Shown: piece after piece, positions 15,749 through 23,975 of the stretch
Layout of the letters: each line of letters opens with the position of its first letter
How positions within the stretch are numbered: the first letter of the stretch is position 1
DNA from: an uncultured Lachnospiraceae bacterium
GTDB taxonomy: Bacteria > Bacillota > Clostridia > Lachnospirales > Lachnospiraceae
DNA length: 64,000 nt
Assembly (NCBI GenBank): GCA_944384155.1
Contig: CALWSG010000033.1
Location: forward strand, 1-64,000
Direction: 5' to 3'
Program-made: the position numbers and the translations under genes
Notes under the pieces: generated by a model
The model's input: only the letters and a program-made list of their open reading frames with translations
Told to the model about the DNA's origin: nothing
Database searches by the model: none

Positions 15749-17569
15749 ATGCAGGCAGTTATTTTGGCGGCAGGAATGGGAAAAAGGCTAAAGGATTTAA
15801 CAGCAAACAATACAAAGTGTATGGTAAAGGTGAACGGCGTTGCTCTTATAGACAGAATGCTGCATCAGTTAGACAGGCTTAAGCTTCAGCGGATAGTTAT
15901 AGTTGTGGGATATGAGAGAAAAAAGCTTATGGAGTATATTTCAGGGCTTAATATAAATACGCCTGTAGAATACGTTGAAAACGAAATATATGATAAAACA
16001 AATAATATATATTCACTGGCGCTGGCTAAGGAATACCTGCTGGAGGACGATACTCTTCTTTTGGAATCAGATTTGATTTTTGAGGATGATGTGCTTAAGG
16101 TTCTTATTGAGGATAAGAGAGAAACACTTGCACTTGTTGATAAATATGAGAGCTGGATGGATGGAACGGTTATAAAAATAGGAGAGGACGATGCCATACA
16201 GTCATTTGTTCCGGGAAAAAAGTTTGTTTTTGATGATATACCGTATTATTATAAAACCGTAAATATATATAAGTTCAGTAAACACTTTTCAAGAACCCAT
16301 TATGTTCCTTTCTTGGAGGCATATTCAAAGGCACTTGGAAATAATGAGTACTATGAGCAGGTTCTGAGGGTTATTACACTGCTTGATGATCCGGAGATTA
16401 AGGCAAAAAGATTGAATGGCCAGCTATGGTATGAGATAGATGATATACAGGACTTAGATATTGCAGAGTCTATGTTTGCACAAAGTGATGATGAAAAGGT
16501 TTCAAGGCTTCAGGCAAGATATGGAGGATACTGGAGATATCCTAAGCTTTTAGATTTTTGTTATCTTGTAAACCCATATTATCCTCCAAAGAAAATGATG
16601 GATGAAATGAAGGCCAATTTTGAGAAGCTTCTTACACAATACCCGTCGGGAATGTATGTAAATTCCCTGCTGGCATCTAAAAATTTCGGTGTTAAGAGGG
16701 ATTATATAGCTGTAGGCAACGGTGCAGCGGAGCTTATAAAGTCTATAATGGAGAAAGACAACGGAATTATAGGTGTCGTAAGTCCTACATTTGAGGAGTA
16801 TCCAAACAGGTATAGCAGTGAAAGTACAGTGCGGTATATGCCGGAAAAGGAAGATTTCAGATATGATGAAAATGATTTAATTAAATATTTTACGGCAAAT
16901 CCTGCAGATACTATTTTAATTGTTAATCCGGACAACCCTACGGGAAATTATATTAAATATGAAGGCATAATAAAGCTTCTTGACTGGGCAAAGTCAGAAA
17001 ACAAAAAGGTTATACTGGACGAGAGCTTTATTGACTTTGCAGATTTGGAGAGAGTGACATTTATAAGTGATGATATGCTGGAGAGATATGATAATCTTGT
17101 TGTGATAAAAAGCATATCCAAATCCTATGGTGTTCCCGGTATAAGGCTTGGGGTGGCGGTATCGTCAGACATAGAGCTTATAAGCTTTATAAAGAAGGAT
17201 GTTGCTATCTGGAATATAAATTCCTTTGGTGAGTTTTACCTTCAGATAGCTGAGAAGTACAAAAAGGACTACGAGTCAGGACTTGACATGTTTTACGGGG
17301 CAAGGAAAAAGCTTGTAAAGGAGCTTTCCATGATTAAGAATATTCATGTTATGCCTACACAGGCAAACTATGTTATGTGCAGCCTTGAAGGCGGTATAAG
17401 TGCAAAAGAGGTAACAAAGAAGCTTCTTGTACAGCATAATATTCTTATTAAAGATTTATCTGCTAAGATGGGTAAGTCAGGAAGAAAAGGAGAATTTGTA
17501 CGTATAGCCGTAAGAGATGAAAAGGATAATAAAAAGCTGGTTTTGGCTCTTAAGGAAGTAATGGCATAA
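15749..17569 (+). CDS. Fusion of LicC-like cytidylyltransferase and fold-type I PLP enzyme
   Basis: The 606-residue protein has an N-terminal nucleotidyltransferase (about residues 1-235) with AVILAAGMGKRL, KCMVKVNG, TNNIYSLALA and WYEIDDIQDL metal residues, close to LicC/PntC enzymes that make CDP-choline or CDP-aminoethyl compounds. The C-terminal half (about 255-606) is a class I/II PLP enzyme with the lysine in KSISKSYGVPGIRLG (Lys about 458), a pattern near HisC and CobD. CobD-type enzymes decarboxylate phospho-threonine or phospho-serine, so one reading is phospho-serine to phosphoethanolamine and then CDP-ethanolamine in one protein. TGAGG before 15749 and the promoter position set this start. 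LicD lies two genes downstream. Confidence 0.8.
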   Translation: MQAVILAAGMGKRLKDLTANNTKCMVKVNGVALIDRMLHQLDRLKLQRIVIVVGYERKKLMEYISGLNINTPVEYVENEIYDKTNNIYSLALAKEYLLEDDTLLLESDLIFEDDVLKVLIEDKRETLALVDKYESWMDGTVIKIGEDDAIQSFVPGKKFVFDDIPYYYKTVNIYKFSKHFSRTHYVPFLEAYSKALGNNEYYEQVLRVITLLDDPEIKAKRLNGQLWYEIDDIQDLDIAESMFAQSDDEKVSRLQARYGGYWRYPKLLDFCYLVNPYYPPKKMMDEMKANFEKLLTQYPSGMYVNSLLASKNFGVKRDYIAVGNGAAELIKSIMEKDNGIIGVVSPTFEEYPNRYSSESTVRYMPEKEDFRYDENDLIKYFTANPADTILIVNPDNPTGNYIKYEGIIKLLDWAKSENKKVILDESFIDFADLERVTFISDDMLERYDNLVVIKSISKSYGVPGIRLGVAVSSDIELISFIKKDVAIWNINSFGEFYLQIAEKYKKDYESGLDMFYGARKKLVKELSMIKNIHVMPTQANYVMCSLEGGISAKEVTKKLLVQHNILIKDLSAKMGKSGRKGEFVRIAVRDEKDNKKLVLALKEVMA

Positions 17570-17594
17570 ATGATGAAAGGATATAGGTGTAAGG

Positions 17595-18686
17595 GTGAAT
17601 GTATCAATCATAGGAGGCGGAAACATTGGAACCTTAATGGCTGCAGATGCAGCGAAAATAGGCAACAGGGTTACAATATATACAAATAATCCGTCACAGT
17701 GGAAAAGTCAAATAGATGTGTTGGATAACGAAAAAAATCTTATGTTTTCAGGTAAAATATATAAGGCTACTTCTGATTTAAGGGAAGCTGTCAGAGAGGC
17801 TCAAATCATATTTATTACCTATCCTGCACATACTTTTGAAAAGCTTGCAGAAGACCTTAACAGGGTTATTGATGACAGCAGAATGATAGGCATTATTCCG
17901 GGAAGCGGCGGTGCTGAATATGCATTTAGGAAGCTTATAGAAAAGGGCTGTATATTTTTTGGTTTTCAAAGAGTACATGCTATTGCCAGACTTGAGCAAA
18001 AGGGTTCATCGGTTTGTATGCTGGGAAGAAAAAGTGACATAAGCATAGGAAGCATACCTGATAACAAAGGAAGTGAAATAGGAGCAATAATAGAAGAAAT
18101 GTTTCAGCTTCCCTGCAATGTTCTTCCAAACTATCTGTGTCTGACACTTACACCTTCCAATCCTGTGCTTCACACATCAAGGCTGTATACAATGTTTAAA
18201 AATTATAAAAAAGGAATGACATATGGAAAAAATTTTCTTTTTTATGAAGAGTGGACAAAAGAAGCTTCTGATATGCTTATTGCCTGTGATAAAGAGGTAC
18301 AGCAAATATGTGAAGCAATACCCTTAGACCTTGGGGCAGTAAAATCCTTAAAGGAACATTATGAGAGTGGTGACTCAAGGGCAATGACGGAAAAGATAAG
18401 AGGAATACAGGCATTTAAAGGACTTTTGTCACCTATGGTACAAAAGGACGGAGGATATGTTCCTGATTTTACTTCCAGATACTTTACTGCGGATTTTTCA
18501 TATGGTTTAAAGGTGTTAAAGGATATAGGACAGCTTTTTGATGTAAGGACGCCTAATCTCGATACAATCTGGGAATGGTATCTTAAGTTTCGGACATATG
18601 AGGACGGGGGAGAAAAAAGGCCGTATTTCCGGCTTAACATAGAAAAAAAGGATGAGTTTGTATCTTTGTACAAAAATAATAAATAG
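17595..18686 (+). CDS. NAD/NADP opine (octopine/nopaline) dehydrogenase-family protein
   Basis: The 363-residue protein starts at GTG with an NAD-binding fold (VSIIGGGNIGTLMAADAA, residues 3-20) and has a GIIPGSGGAEYAFRKL segment near 100 that resembles the opine dehydrogenase family. An all-alpha C-terminal domain contains LTPSNPVLHTSRLYTMF (about 181-197), the conserved substrate-site region. Members reductively join the amino group of one molecule to a 2-keto acid. It lies between the cytidylyltransferase/PLP fusion and LicD, so its amine partner may be the phospho-amine made there. No close start codon other than GTG has a better site. Confidence 0.8.
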   Translation: MNVSIIGGGNIGTLMAADAAKIGNRVTIYTNNPSQWKSQIDVLDNEKNLMFSGKIYKATSDLREAVREAQIIFITYPAHTFEKLAEDLNRVIDDSRMIGIIPGSGGAEYAFRKLIEKGCIFFGFQRVHAIARLEQKGSSVCMLGRKSDISIGSIPDNKGSEIGAIIEEMFQLPCNVLPNYLCLTLTPSNPVLHTSRLYTMFKNYKKGMTYGKNFLFYEEWTKEASDMLIACDKEVQQICEAIPLDLGAVKSLKEHYESGDSRAMTEKIRGIQAFKGLLSPMVQKDGGYVPDFTSRYFTADFSYGLKVLKDIGQLFDVRTPNLDTIWEWYLKFRTYEDGGEKRPYFRLNIEKKDEFVSLYKNNK

Positions 18687-18718
18687 GAAGAAAGCTGCAA
18701 AGAGTATTGGAGGAATGT

Positions 18719-19567
18719 ATGATAAGGCAGTATGACCAATGTACATTGAAAAAGCTTCAGGATACGGAGCTCTCAATGTTAGGTGATATAATAAATGTAT
18801 GTGAAAAATATAATATTGGATATTTTGCTGTATTTGGGACTTTAATAGGTGCAATAAGACATAATGGTTTTATACCGTGGGATGATGATATGGATATAGC
18901 AATGCTAAGAGAAGATTATGATAAGTTTTGTCAGATTTTTGAAAAGGAAATGGGTCATAAATACAGTCTTATGACGCCATTAACGCATAAAGGATTTGCA
19001 AGCACTGTTATAAAAGTAGAAAAGAAAGGAACAAAATTTATCCCAAATCATTCAAGAAAAATGAAATGCGAGCAGGGAATTTTTATAGACATATTTATCT
19101 ATGACAAAGTTTCCAAAAATCCAAAGCAGTATAAAAGGCAGATAAAAAGGGCAAGATTCCTGGCAGAGGCAATTTTTTTAGCCGGTTCTCCATATCCGGA
19201 AATCAATATTGGGGGAATAAAAGAAAAGGCGGCTAAATTTATATGTATGGCTGTACATTATATGTTTAAGCTTGTTCCTGGTATACATGTCTTTTTATAT
19301 AAAAAGTTCATAAAGTATTCTGTTATGGCAAATAATGAAAATGTTAATAAGTATACAATATATCAAAGCACTGCACCAAATAAATGCGTAGTGGATATAG
19401 ATAATATACTGCCGTATCAAAAGGTAAGGTTTGGAGAACTAATGATAAATGTACCTAAAGATTATGATTATATATTAAGAGAAAGGTACGGTGACTATAT
19501 GAAGCTTCCGCCGGAAGAGGAAAGAATTAATCATGCGGCAGATATTATAGATTTTGGCAATGAATAG
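18719..19567 (+). CDS. LicD-family phosphotransferase
   Basis: LicD proteins move phosphocholine or related groups from a CDP carrier to glycans. The 282-residue protein has the family core FAVFGTLIGAIRHNGFIPWD (about residues 35-54) followed at once by DDMDIAM, the acidic metal site, and a later ERYGDYMKLPP (about 256-266). GGAGGA at 18709-18714 sets the ATG at 18719. Being in one operon with a CTP transferase fusion and an opine-type dehydrogenase, it is the expected final step that puts the phospho-amine on the polysaccharide. Confidence 0.9.
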   Translation: MIRQYDQCTLKKLQDTELSMLGDIINVCEKYNIGYFAVFGTLIGAIRHNGFIPWDDDMDIAMLREDYDKFCQIFEKEMGHKYSLMTPLTHKGFASTVIKVEKKGTKFIPNHSRKMKCEQGIFIDIFIYDKVSKNPKQYKRQIKRARFLAEAIFLAGSPYPEINIGGIKEKAAKFICMAVHYMFKLVPGIHVFLYKKFIKYSVMANNENVNKYTIYQSTAPNKCVVDIDNILPYQKVRFGELMINVPKDYDYILRERYGDYMKLPPEEERINHAADIIDFGNE

Positions 19568-19574
19568 GTGAGAG

Positions 19575-20816
19575 ATGAAAAAACAGGCAACTGACAAAGA
19601 AAAGTTTATATGGAATATGCTTGGAAGCATAAGCAATGCATTCTCAACATTGATTTTATCAATATCTGTAAACAGAATATTGGGAGGAGAAAGCGGAGGA
19701 ATTTTTTCATTTGCGTATTCAAATGCTCAGTTAATGCTTACTATAGGAGGATTTGAAGTAAGACCATATCAATCAACTGATATAGAGAACAAGTACAGCT
19801 TTAACTCATACTTTACCTTCAGGCTTCTCTCATGCCTTCTTATGGTTATTGTGTCTGTAATATATATATTGGCAGGAGATTTTAATAAGGAAAAAAGCAT
19901 AGTATTGCTAATGCTTGTGTTATTTAAAATGGTAGAGGCGTTTACGGATGTATTTGCAGGGAGATTTCAGCAAAGAGACAGAATTGACATATCCGGAAAG
20001 CTATTTTTTATAAGGGTAGTTATGTCCACTGCTATATTTATTATTATTGTACTCCTGTCCGGCAGCCTTATAATAGCATCAGCAGGAATGTTTATTATGT
20101 CCCTTGCATTATTTTTCATAAATGACAGCAGATATATATTTGAAGATGACAGAAAAAATATATCAATAGAAAAAGGAAGCATATTAAATATATTTAAAGA
20201 TGTATTTCCTTTATTTATAGGTGCATTTGTAATGATGTATATAAGCAATGCACCAAAATATGCCATAAACAATATATATGGAGATAATATGCAGAATATA
20301 TATAATATATTATTTATGCCTGCATTTGTAATAAATCTTTTCAGTATGTTTATATTCAGACCTATGCTGGTTAGCATGACCATAGATTGGAATAACAGAA
20401 ATCTTGTAAAGCTTTGGAAATCTATTTTTAAAATGAACGGGATTATATTGGGGTTTACGGCGGTTACATTGGCTGCCACATGGTTTTTGGGAATTCCTGT
20501 TTTGTCTTTTATGTATAATATAAACCTTAGCAGCTACAGAGAGGAGCTTATGCTGGTTATGCTGTCAGGAGGAATAAGTGCATTAATGACATTTTCGTAT
20601 TATATTATAACTATTATGAGACAGCAAAAGCTTTTAGTTATAGGCTATGGCATGGCATTGGTATATGCGTATATCAGCTCAGGAATACTTGTAGATAAAT
20701 TTGGAATAAAGGGAGCCGTATTTACATACGGAACTGCTGTTGCACTGCTGTTTGTGGTTTATGTAATTATTATAATATATACCAATATAAAGAAAGGAAA
20801 AGGAAATGATGAGTAA
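19575..20816 (+). CDS. Wzx-like polysaccharide flippase
   Basis: The 413-residue protein has about twelve membrane helices and the layout of the oligosaccharidyl-lipid flippase family (MOP superfamily). An early NAFSTLILSISVNRILG helix and paired helices from about 290 to the end are typical. It moves lipid-linked repeat units across the membrane. It begins 7 bases after licD and its end overlaps the next gene by 11 bases. The locus also has an ABC exporter, so it may serve a second glycan or a lipid-linked branch sugar. Confidence 0.8.
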   Translation: MKKQATDKEKFIWNMLGSISNAFSTLILSISVNRILGGESGGIFSFAYSNAQLMLTIGGFEVRPYQSTDIENKYSFNSYFTFRLLSCLLMVIVSVIYILAGDFNKEKSIVLLMLVLFKMVEAFTDVFAGRFQQRDRIDISGKLFFIRVVMSTAIFIIIVLLSGSLIIASAGMFIMSLALFFINDSRYIFEDDRKNISIEKGSILNIFKDVFPLFIGAFVMMYISNAPKYAINNIYGDNMQNIYNILFMPAFVINLFSMFIFRPMLVSMTIDWNNRNLVKLWKSIFKMNGIILGFTAVTLAATWFLGIPVLSFMYNINLSSYREELMLVMLSGGISALMTFSYYIITIMRQQKLLVIGYGMALVYAYISSGILVDKFGIKGAVFTYGTAVALLFVVYVIIIIYTNIKKGKGNDE

Positions 20817-21957
20817 ATCTATATGCATAGTCAGTGCGCAATACAAACCTCATGTAGGGGGAGTAGAGCAGTATGTTGAGAATTTTTCAAAGGAATTGGT
20901 ACGCTTGGGCAATTCCGTCACACTTATTACGTCATCCGCTGAGGGATTGCCATTTTATCAGGAAGATGAAGGCATAAAAATATACAGATTACCGTCCTTT
21001 CAGCTAATGAACGGAAGATTTCCCGTGCTTAAGCATAATAGAAAGCTAATAGAGTTTACAAAAACAATAATGGCTGAAAAGTTTGATGTTATGCTTATTA
21101 ATACAAGATTTTATACCTTGTCTTTATATGGGGTAAGGCTGGCGGGAAAGATGAAAATAAGAAGCATTATTTTAGACCATGGAACTGGTCATTTAAATAC
21201 AGGAGGAAAAATAACAACAAAACTTGGGGAGGCATATGAACACGCTATAACGTGGATAGAAAAAAGATATTGTAAAGAGTTTGCAGGAGTGTCAAGGGCT
21301 ACCCTTGGCTGGCTCAGACATTTTCATATAAAGTCTGATTTGGTTTTATATAATTCAATAGATGTGAATGAATTTAATGATTTAAAAGAAGGCTCCCGTG
21401 AAAATTATAGGAAAAGATTTAATATTCCACAAGATGATATATTAATATCATTTGTGGGAAGGCTGACAGTAGAAAAAGGAATAGAGGAACTGACGAGAGC
21501 TGTTGCAAGGGTTAATAAGGCAGGAAAAACTAATGTCTGGTTAATAGCCGCAGGAGATGGGTATCTTTATGAGAAAATGAACCAAATAAAAAATAATAAT
21601 ATATTTTTCGTGGGACAGATAGGAAAAGAGGATGTTGCAGAGCTGCTTGCAGAAAGTGATATATTTTGTCTGCCTTCTGTTTCAGAGGGGTTTCCCACAA
21701 CTGTGCTTGAAGCGGCAGTATCTGATAATTTTATTATTTCAACCTATAATGGAGGAACGAAAGAGCTTATTAAGGACAGCAGATATGGGATTATTTTACC
21801 GGATAACAGCAGTGAGGGAATATATAAAGCGCTGATAAAGGTATTGGAAAAAAAGGAATATAGAAAAAGCGCTGCAAAAATGTGTTATGACAGGGTTGTA
21901 AACACCTATACATGGAATTATACCGTAAAAAAATTCCTGGATTTTCTAAATATATAA
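20806..21957 (+). CDS. Family 4 glycosyltransferase
   Basis: The 383-residue GT-B protein has the N-terminal HVGGVEQYVENF acceptor loop (about residues 16-27) and the C-terminal donor domain with VGRLTVEKGIEEL (about 219-231) and the E-x7-E type motif SVSEGFPTTVLEAA (about 294-307). It would add one sugar to the growing lipid-linked glycan in the cytoplasm. AAAGGA at 20793-20798 precedes the ATG. Confidence 0.88.
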   Translation: MMSKSICIVSAQYKPHVGGVEQYVENFSKELVRLGNSVTLITSSAEGLPFYQEDEGIKIYRLPSFQLMNGRFPVLKHNRKLIEFTKTIMAEKFDVMLINTRFYTLSLYGVRLAGKMKIRSIILDHGTGHLNTGGKITTKLGEAYEHAITWIEKRYCKEFAGVSRATLGWLRHFHIKSDLVLYNSIDVNEFNDLKEGSRENYRKRFNIPQDDILISFVGRLTVEKGIEELTRAVARVNKAGKTNVWLIAAGDGYLYEKMNQIKNNNIFFVGQIGKEDVAELLAESDIFCLPSVSEGFPTTVLEAAVSDNFIISTYNGGTKELIKDSRYGIILPDNSSEGIYKALIKVLEKKEYRKSAAKMCYDRVVNTYTWNYTVKKFLDFLNI

Positions 21958-22029
21958 TAGAATCAGCATATATACGGGAAATTAAGAGCTTTGCAAACGC
22001 CTGTATGATATATAGATGAAAGGAAAAAT

Positions 22030-22737
22030 ATGAAAGAAGTATTAGTTATAATTCCTGCATATAATGAGCAGGATAATATTAAAAGGGTGGTGGATAATTT
22101 GATATGTAATTATCCTCAATATGATTATATAGTGGTGAATGATGGTTCAAGAGACCATACAAGAAGAATATGCAGGGAGAATAATTATAAGCTGCTTGAT
22201 CTTCCTATAAACCTTGGACTGGCCGGAGGCTTTCAGGCAGGCATGAAGTATGCATACAGAGCCGGATATAAATATGCTATTCAGTTTGATGCTGACGGAC
22301 AGCATAAACCTGAGTATATAGAGATGATGTTAAAAAAAATAAAAGAAGGATATGATATAGTTATTGGCTCAAGATTTGTAGAAAGGAAGAAGCCTTTATC
22401 ATTAAGAATGCTTGGAAGCAGGCTTATTTCCGGTGCAATAAGGCTTACAACCGGAAGCAAAATACAGGATCCCACATCGGGAATGAGAATGTTTAGCAGA
22501 AAAATTATTAAGGAATGTGCCATTAATATGAATTACGGACCTGAGCCTGACACAGTATCCTTTCTTATTAAAAACGGGGCAGTAGTGGCAGAGGTTCAGG
22601 TGGAGATGGACGAGCGTATAGCCGGACAAAGCTATCTGACAGCATTTAAGTCTGTTTTCTATATGATTAGAATGCTTACGTCAATAATTATAATTCAGAA
22701 TTTTAGAAAAAGAGACAAAAGATATTTGGAATTGTAA
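22030..22737 (+). CDS. Family 2 glycosyltransferase, polyprenyl-phosphate type (DPM1-like)
   Basis: The 235-residue protein has VIIPAYNEQDNIKRVVDNL at the N-terminus, VNDGSRDHT (about residues 37-45) and the FDADGQHKPEY metal site (about 92-102). This is the single-domain form that makes polyprenyl-phosphate sugars. It is followed by a DUF2304 protein, which often accompanies such transferases, and then DUF2142 genes. The product would feed a periplasmic-side GT-C transferase. Confidence 0.85.
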   Translation: MKEVLVIIPAYNEQDNIKRVVDNLICNYPQYDYIVVNDGSRDHTRRICRENNYKLLDLPINLGLAGGFQAGMKYAYRAGYKYAIQFDADGQHKPEYIEMMLKKIKEGYDIVIGSRFVERKKPLSLRMLGSRLISGAIRLTTGSKIQDPTSGMRMFSRKIIKECAINMNYGPEPDTVSFLIKNGAVVAEVQVEMDERIAGQSYLTAFKSVFYMIRMLTSIIIIQNFRKRDKRYLEL

Positions 22738-22752
22738 GAAAGGAAATGCGAT

Positions 22753-23145
22753 ATGACACCATTATTCAGAGCAATATTGATTATAGCATCAATAGGTACA
22801 CTTATAGGTATAGTAAGGAAGGTAAGAAATGCAAAGGTTCAGATTGAAAGCTCGGTATTTTGGATTGGATTTTCTACACTTCTTTTGTTCCTTAGCATTT
22901 TTCCGCAGGTAGCAGAGGCTGTAGCAGATTTGCTAGGCATATATTCTACAGTTAATTTTATATTTTTATTTGTAATATTTGTGTTGTTTATACATCAATT
23001 TACAAATTCAATAAAAATTTCACAGTTAGAGGACAGAATAAAAGAACTGACTCAGGAGATAGCCGTTAGGGAGCTTAGAAAAAAAGATTTGGAAAGTTTT
23101 GAGGAGGAAAAAAAGAATGAAGAAAATAATAGTAACAGGATGTAA
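22753..23145 (+). CDS. DUF2304 membrane protein
   Basis: The 130-residue protein has three short hydrophobic helices (about residues 5-22, 35-52, 68-88) and a charged coiled tail from about 95 (ISQLEDRIKELTQEIAVREL). This matches the DUF2304 family, seen beside polyprenyl-phosphate glycosyltransferases and thought to assist them at the membrane. Its coding end overlaps rfbD by 29 bases, with GAGGAGGA inside it serving as the rfbD ribosome site. Confidence 0.8.
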   Translation: MTPLFRAILIIASIGTLIGIVRKVRNAKVQIESSVFWIGFSTLLLFLSIFPQVAEAVADLLGIYSTVNFIFLFVIFVLFIHQFTNSIKISQLEDRIKELTQEIAVRELRKKDLESFEEEKKNEENNSNRM

Positions 23146-23965
23146 TGGTCAGTTAGGGAAAGCTGTAAATGTTAAATATGCCAATAACTCAGATTTAGAA
23201 TTAATTAATACAGATGTTGCAGAACTTGATATTACTAACATAGATGATGTTATGAAAATGGTTAGAGAGGTTAAACCATATGCAGTTATTAATTGTGCTG
23301 CGCATACAGCGGTAGATAAATGTGAAACGGATATTGATAATGCATATAAAATCAATGCTATAGGTCCCAGAAACTTAAGTATAGCAGCCACAGAGACAGG
23401 AGCTAAGATGATACATATATCTACAGATTATGTATTTGATGGAAATGCTGTTAAGCCATATATAGAATTTGACAGACCAAATCCTCAGGGAGTATACGGC
23501 AGAACGAAATTGGCGGGAGAAAATTTTGTAAAGGAGTTTTCTGATAAGCATTTTATAATAAGAACAGCATGGTTATATGGTGATGGAAAAAACTTTGTGA
23601 AAACAATGCTTAAGCTGGCAGAAAGCCATGAAGAAGTCAATGTAGTAGGTGATCAGACAGGCTCGCCAACAAGTACAGAGGTATTGGCAGATATTATAGA
23701 TAATCTATTGTTTACAGATAATTATGGCGTATTTCACGGAACCTGTGAGGGTATGTGCAGCTGGGCAGACTTTGCCGAAGAAATATTCAGGCTTGCCGGT
23801 AAGCATGTTAAGGTTAATCATATAACTACGGAAGAATATCCTACACCAACTAAGAGACCGGCATATTCAGTGCTTGAAAATTATATGCTGAAGCTTACAA
23901 GCGGTTATGTGGCTAAAGAATGGAAAAGTGCCATTAAATCATATATAGACACATATATAAAATAA
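23117..23965 (+). CDS. rfbD: dTDP-4-dehydrorhamnose reductase RfbD/RmlD
   Basis: RmlD makes dTDP-L-rhamnose in the last step of its pathway, using NAD(P)H. The 282-residue protein has the Rossmann loop TGCNGQLGKAV (about residues 6-16), HISTDYVFDG (about 98-107) and the catalytic YGRTKLAGE (Tyr about 127). The ATG at 23117 has GAGGAGGA upstream, and a longer frame from 23099 lies within DUF2304. The other rhamnose genes are at 26245, 27533 and 28440. Confidence 0.95.
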   Translation: MKKIIVTGCNGQLGKAVNVKYANNSDLELINTDVAELDITNIDDVMKMVREVKPYAVINCAAHTAVDKCETDIDNAYKINAIGPRNLSIAATETGAKMIHISTDYVFDGNAVKPYIEFDRPNPQGVYGRTKLAGENFVKEFSDKHFIIRTAWLYGDGKNFVKTMLKLAESHEEVNVVGDQTGSPTSTEVLADIIDNLLFTDNYGVFHGTCEGMCSWADFAEEIFRLAGKHVKVNHITTEEYPTPTKRPAYSVLENYMLKLTSGYVAKEWKSAIKSYIDTYIK

Positions 23966-23975
23966 TAGGCCATAT

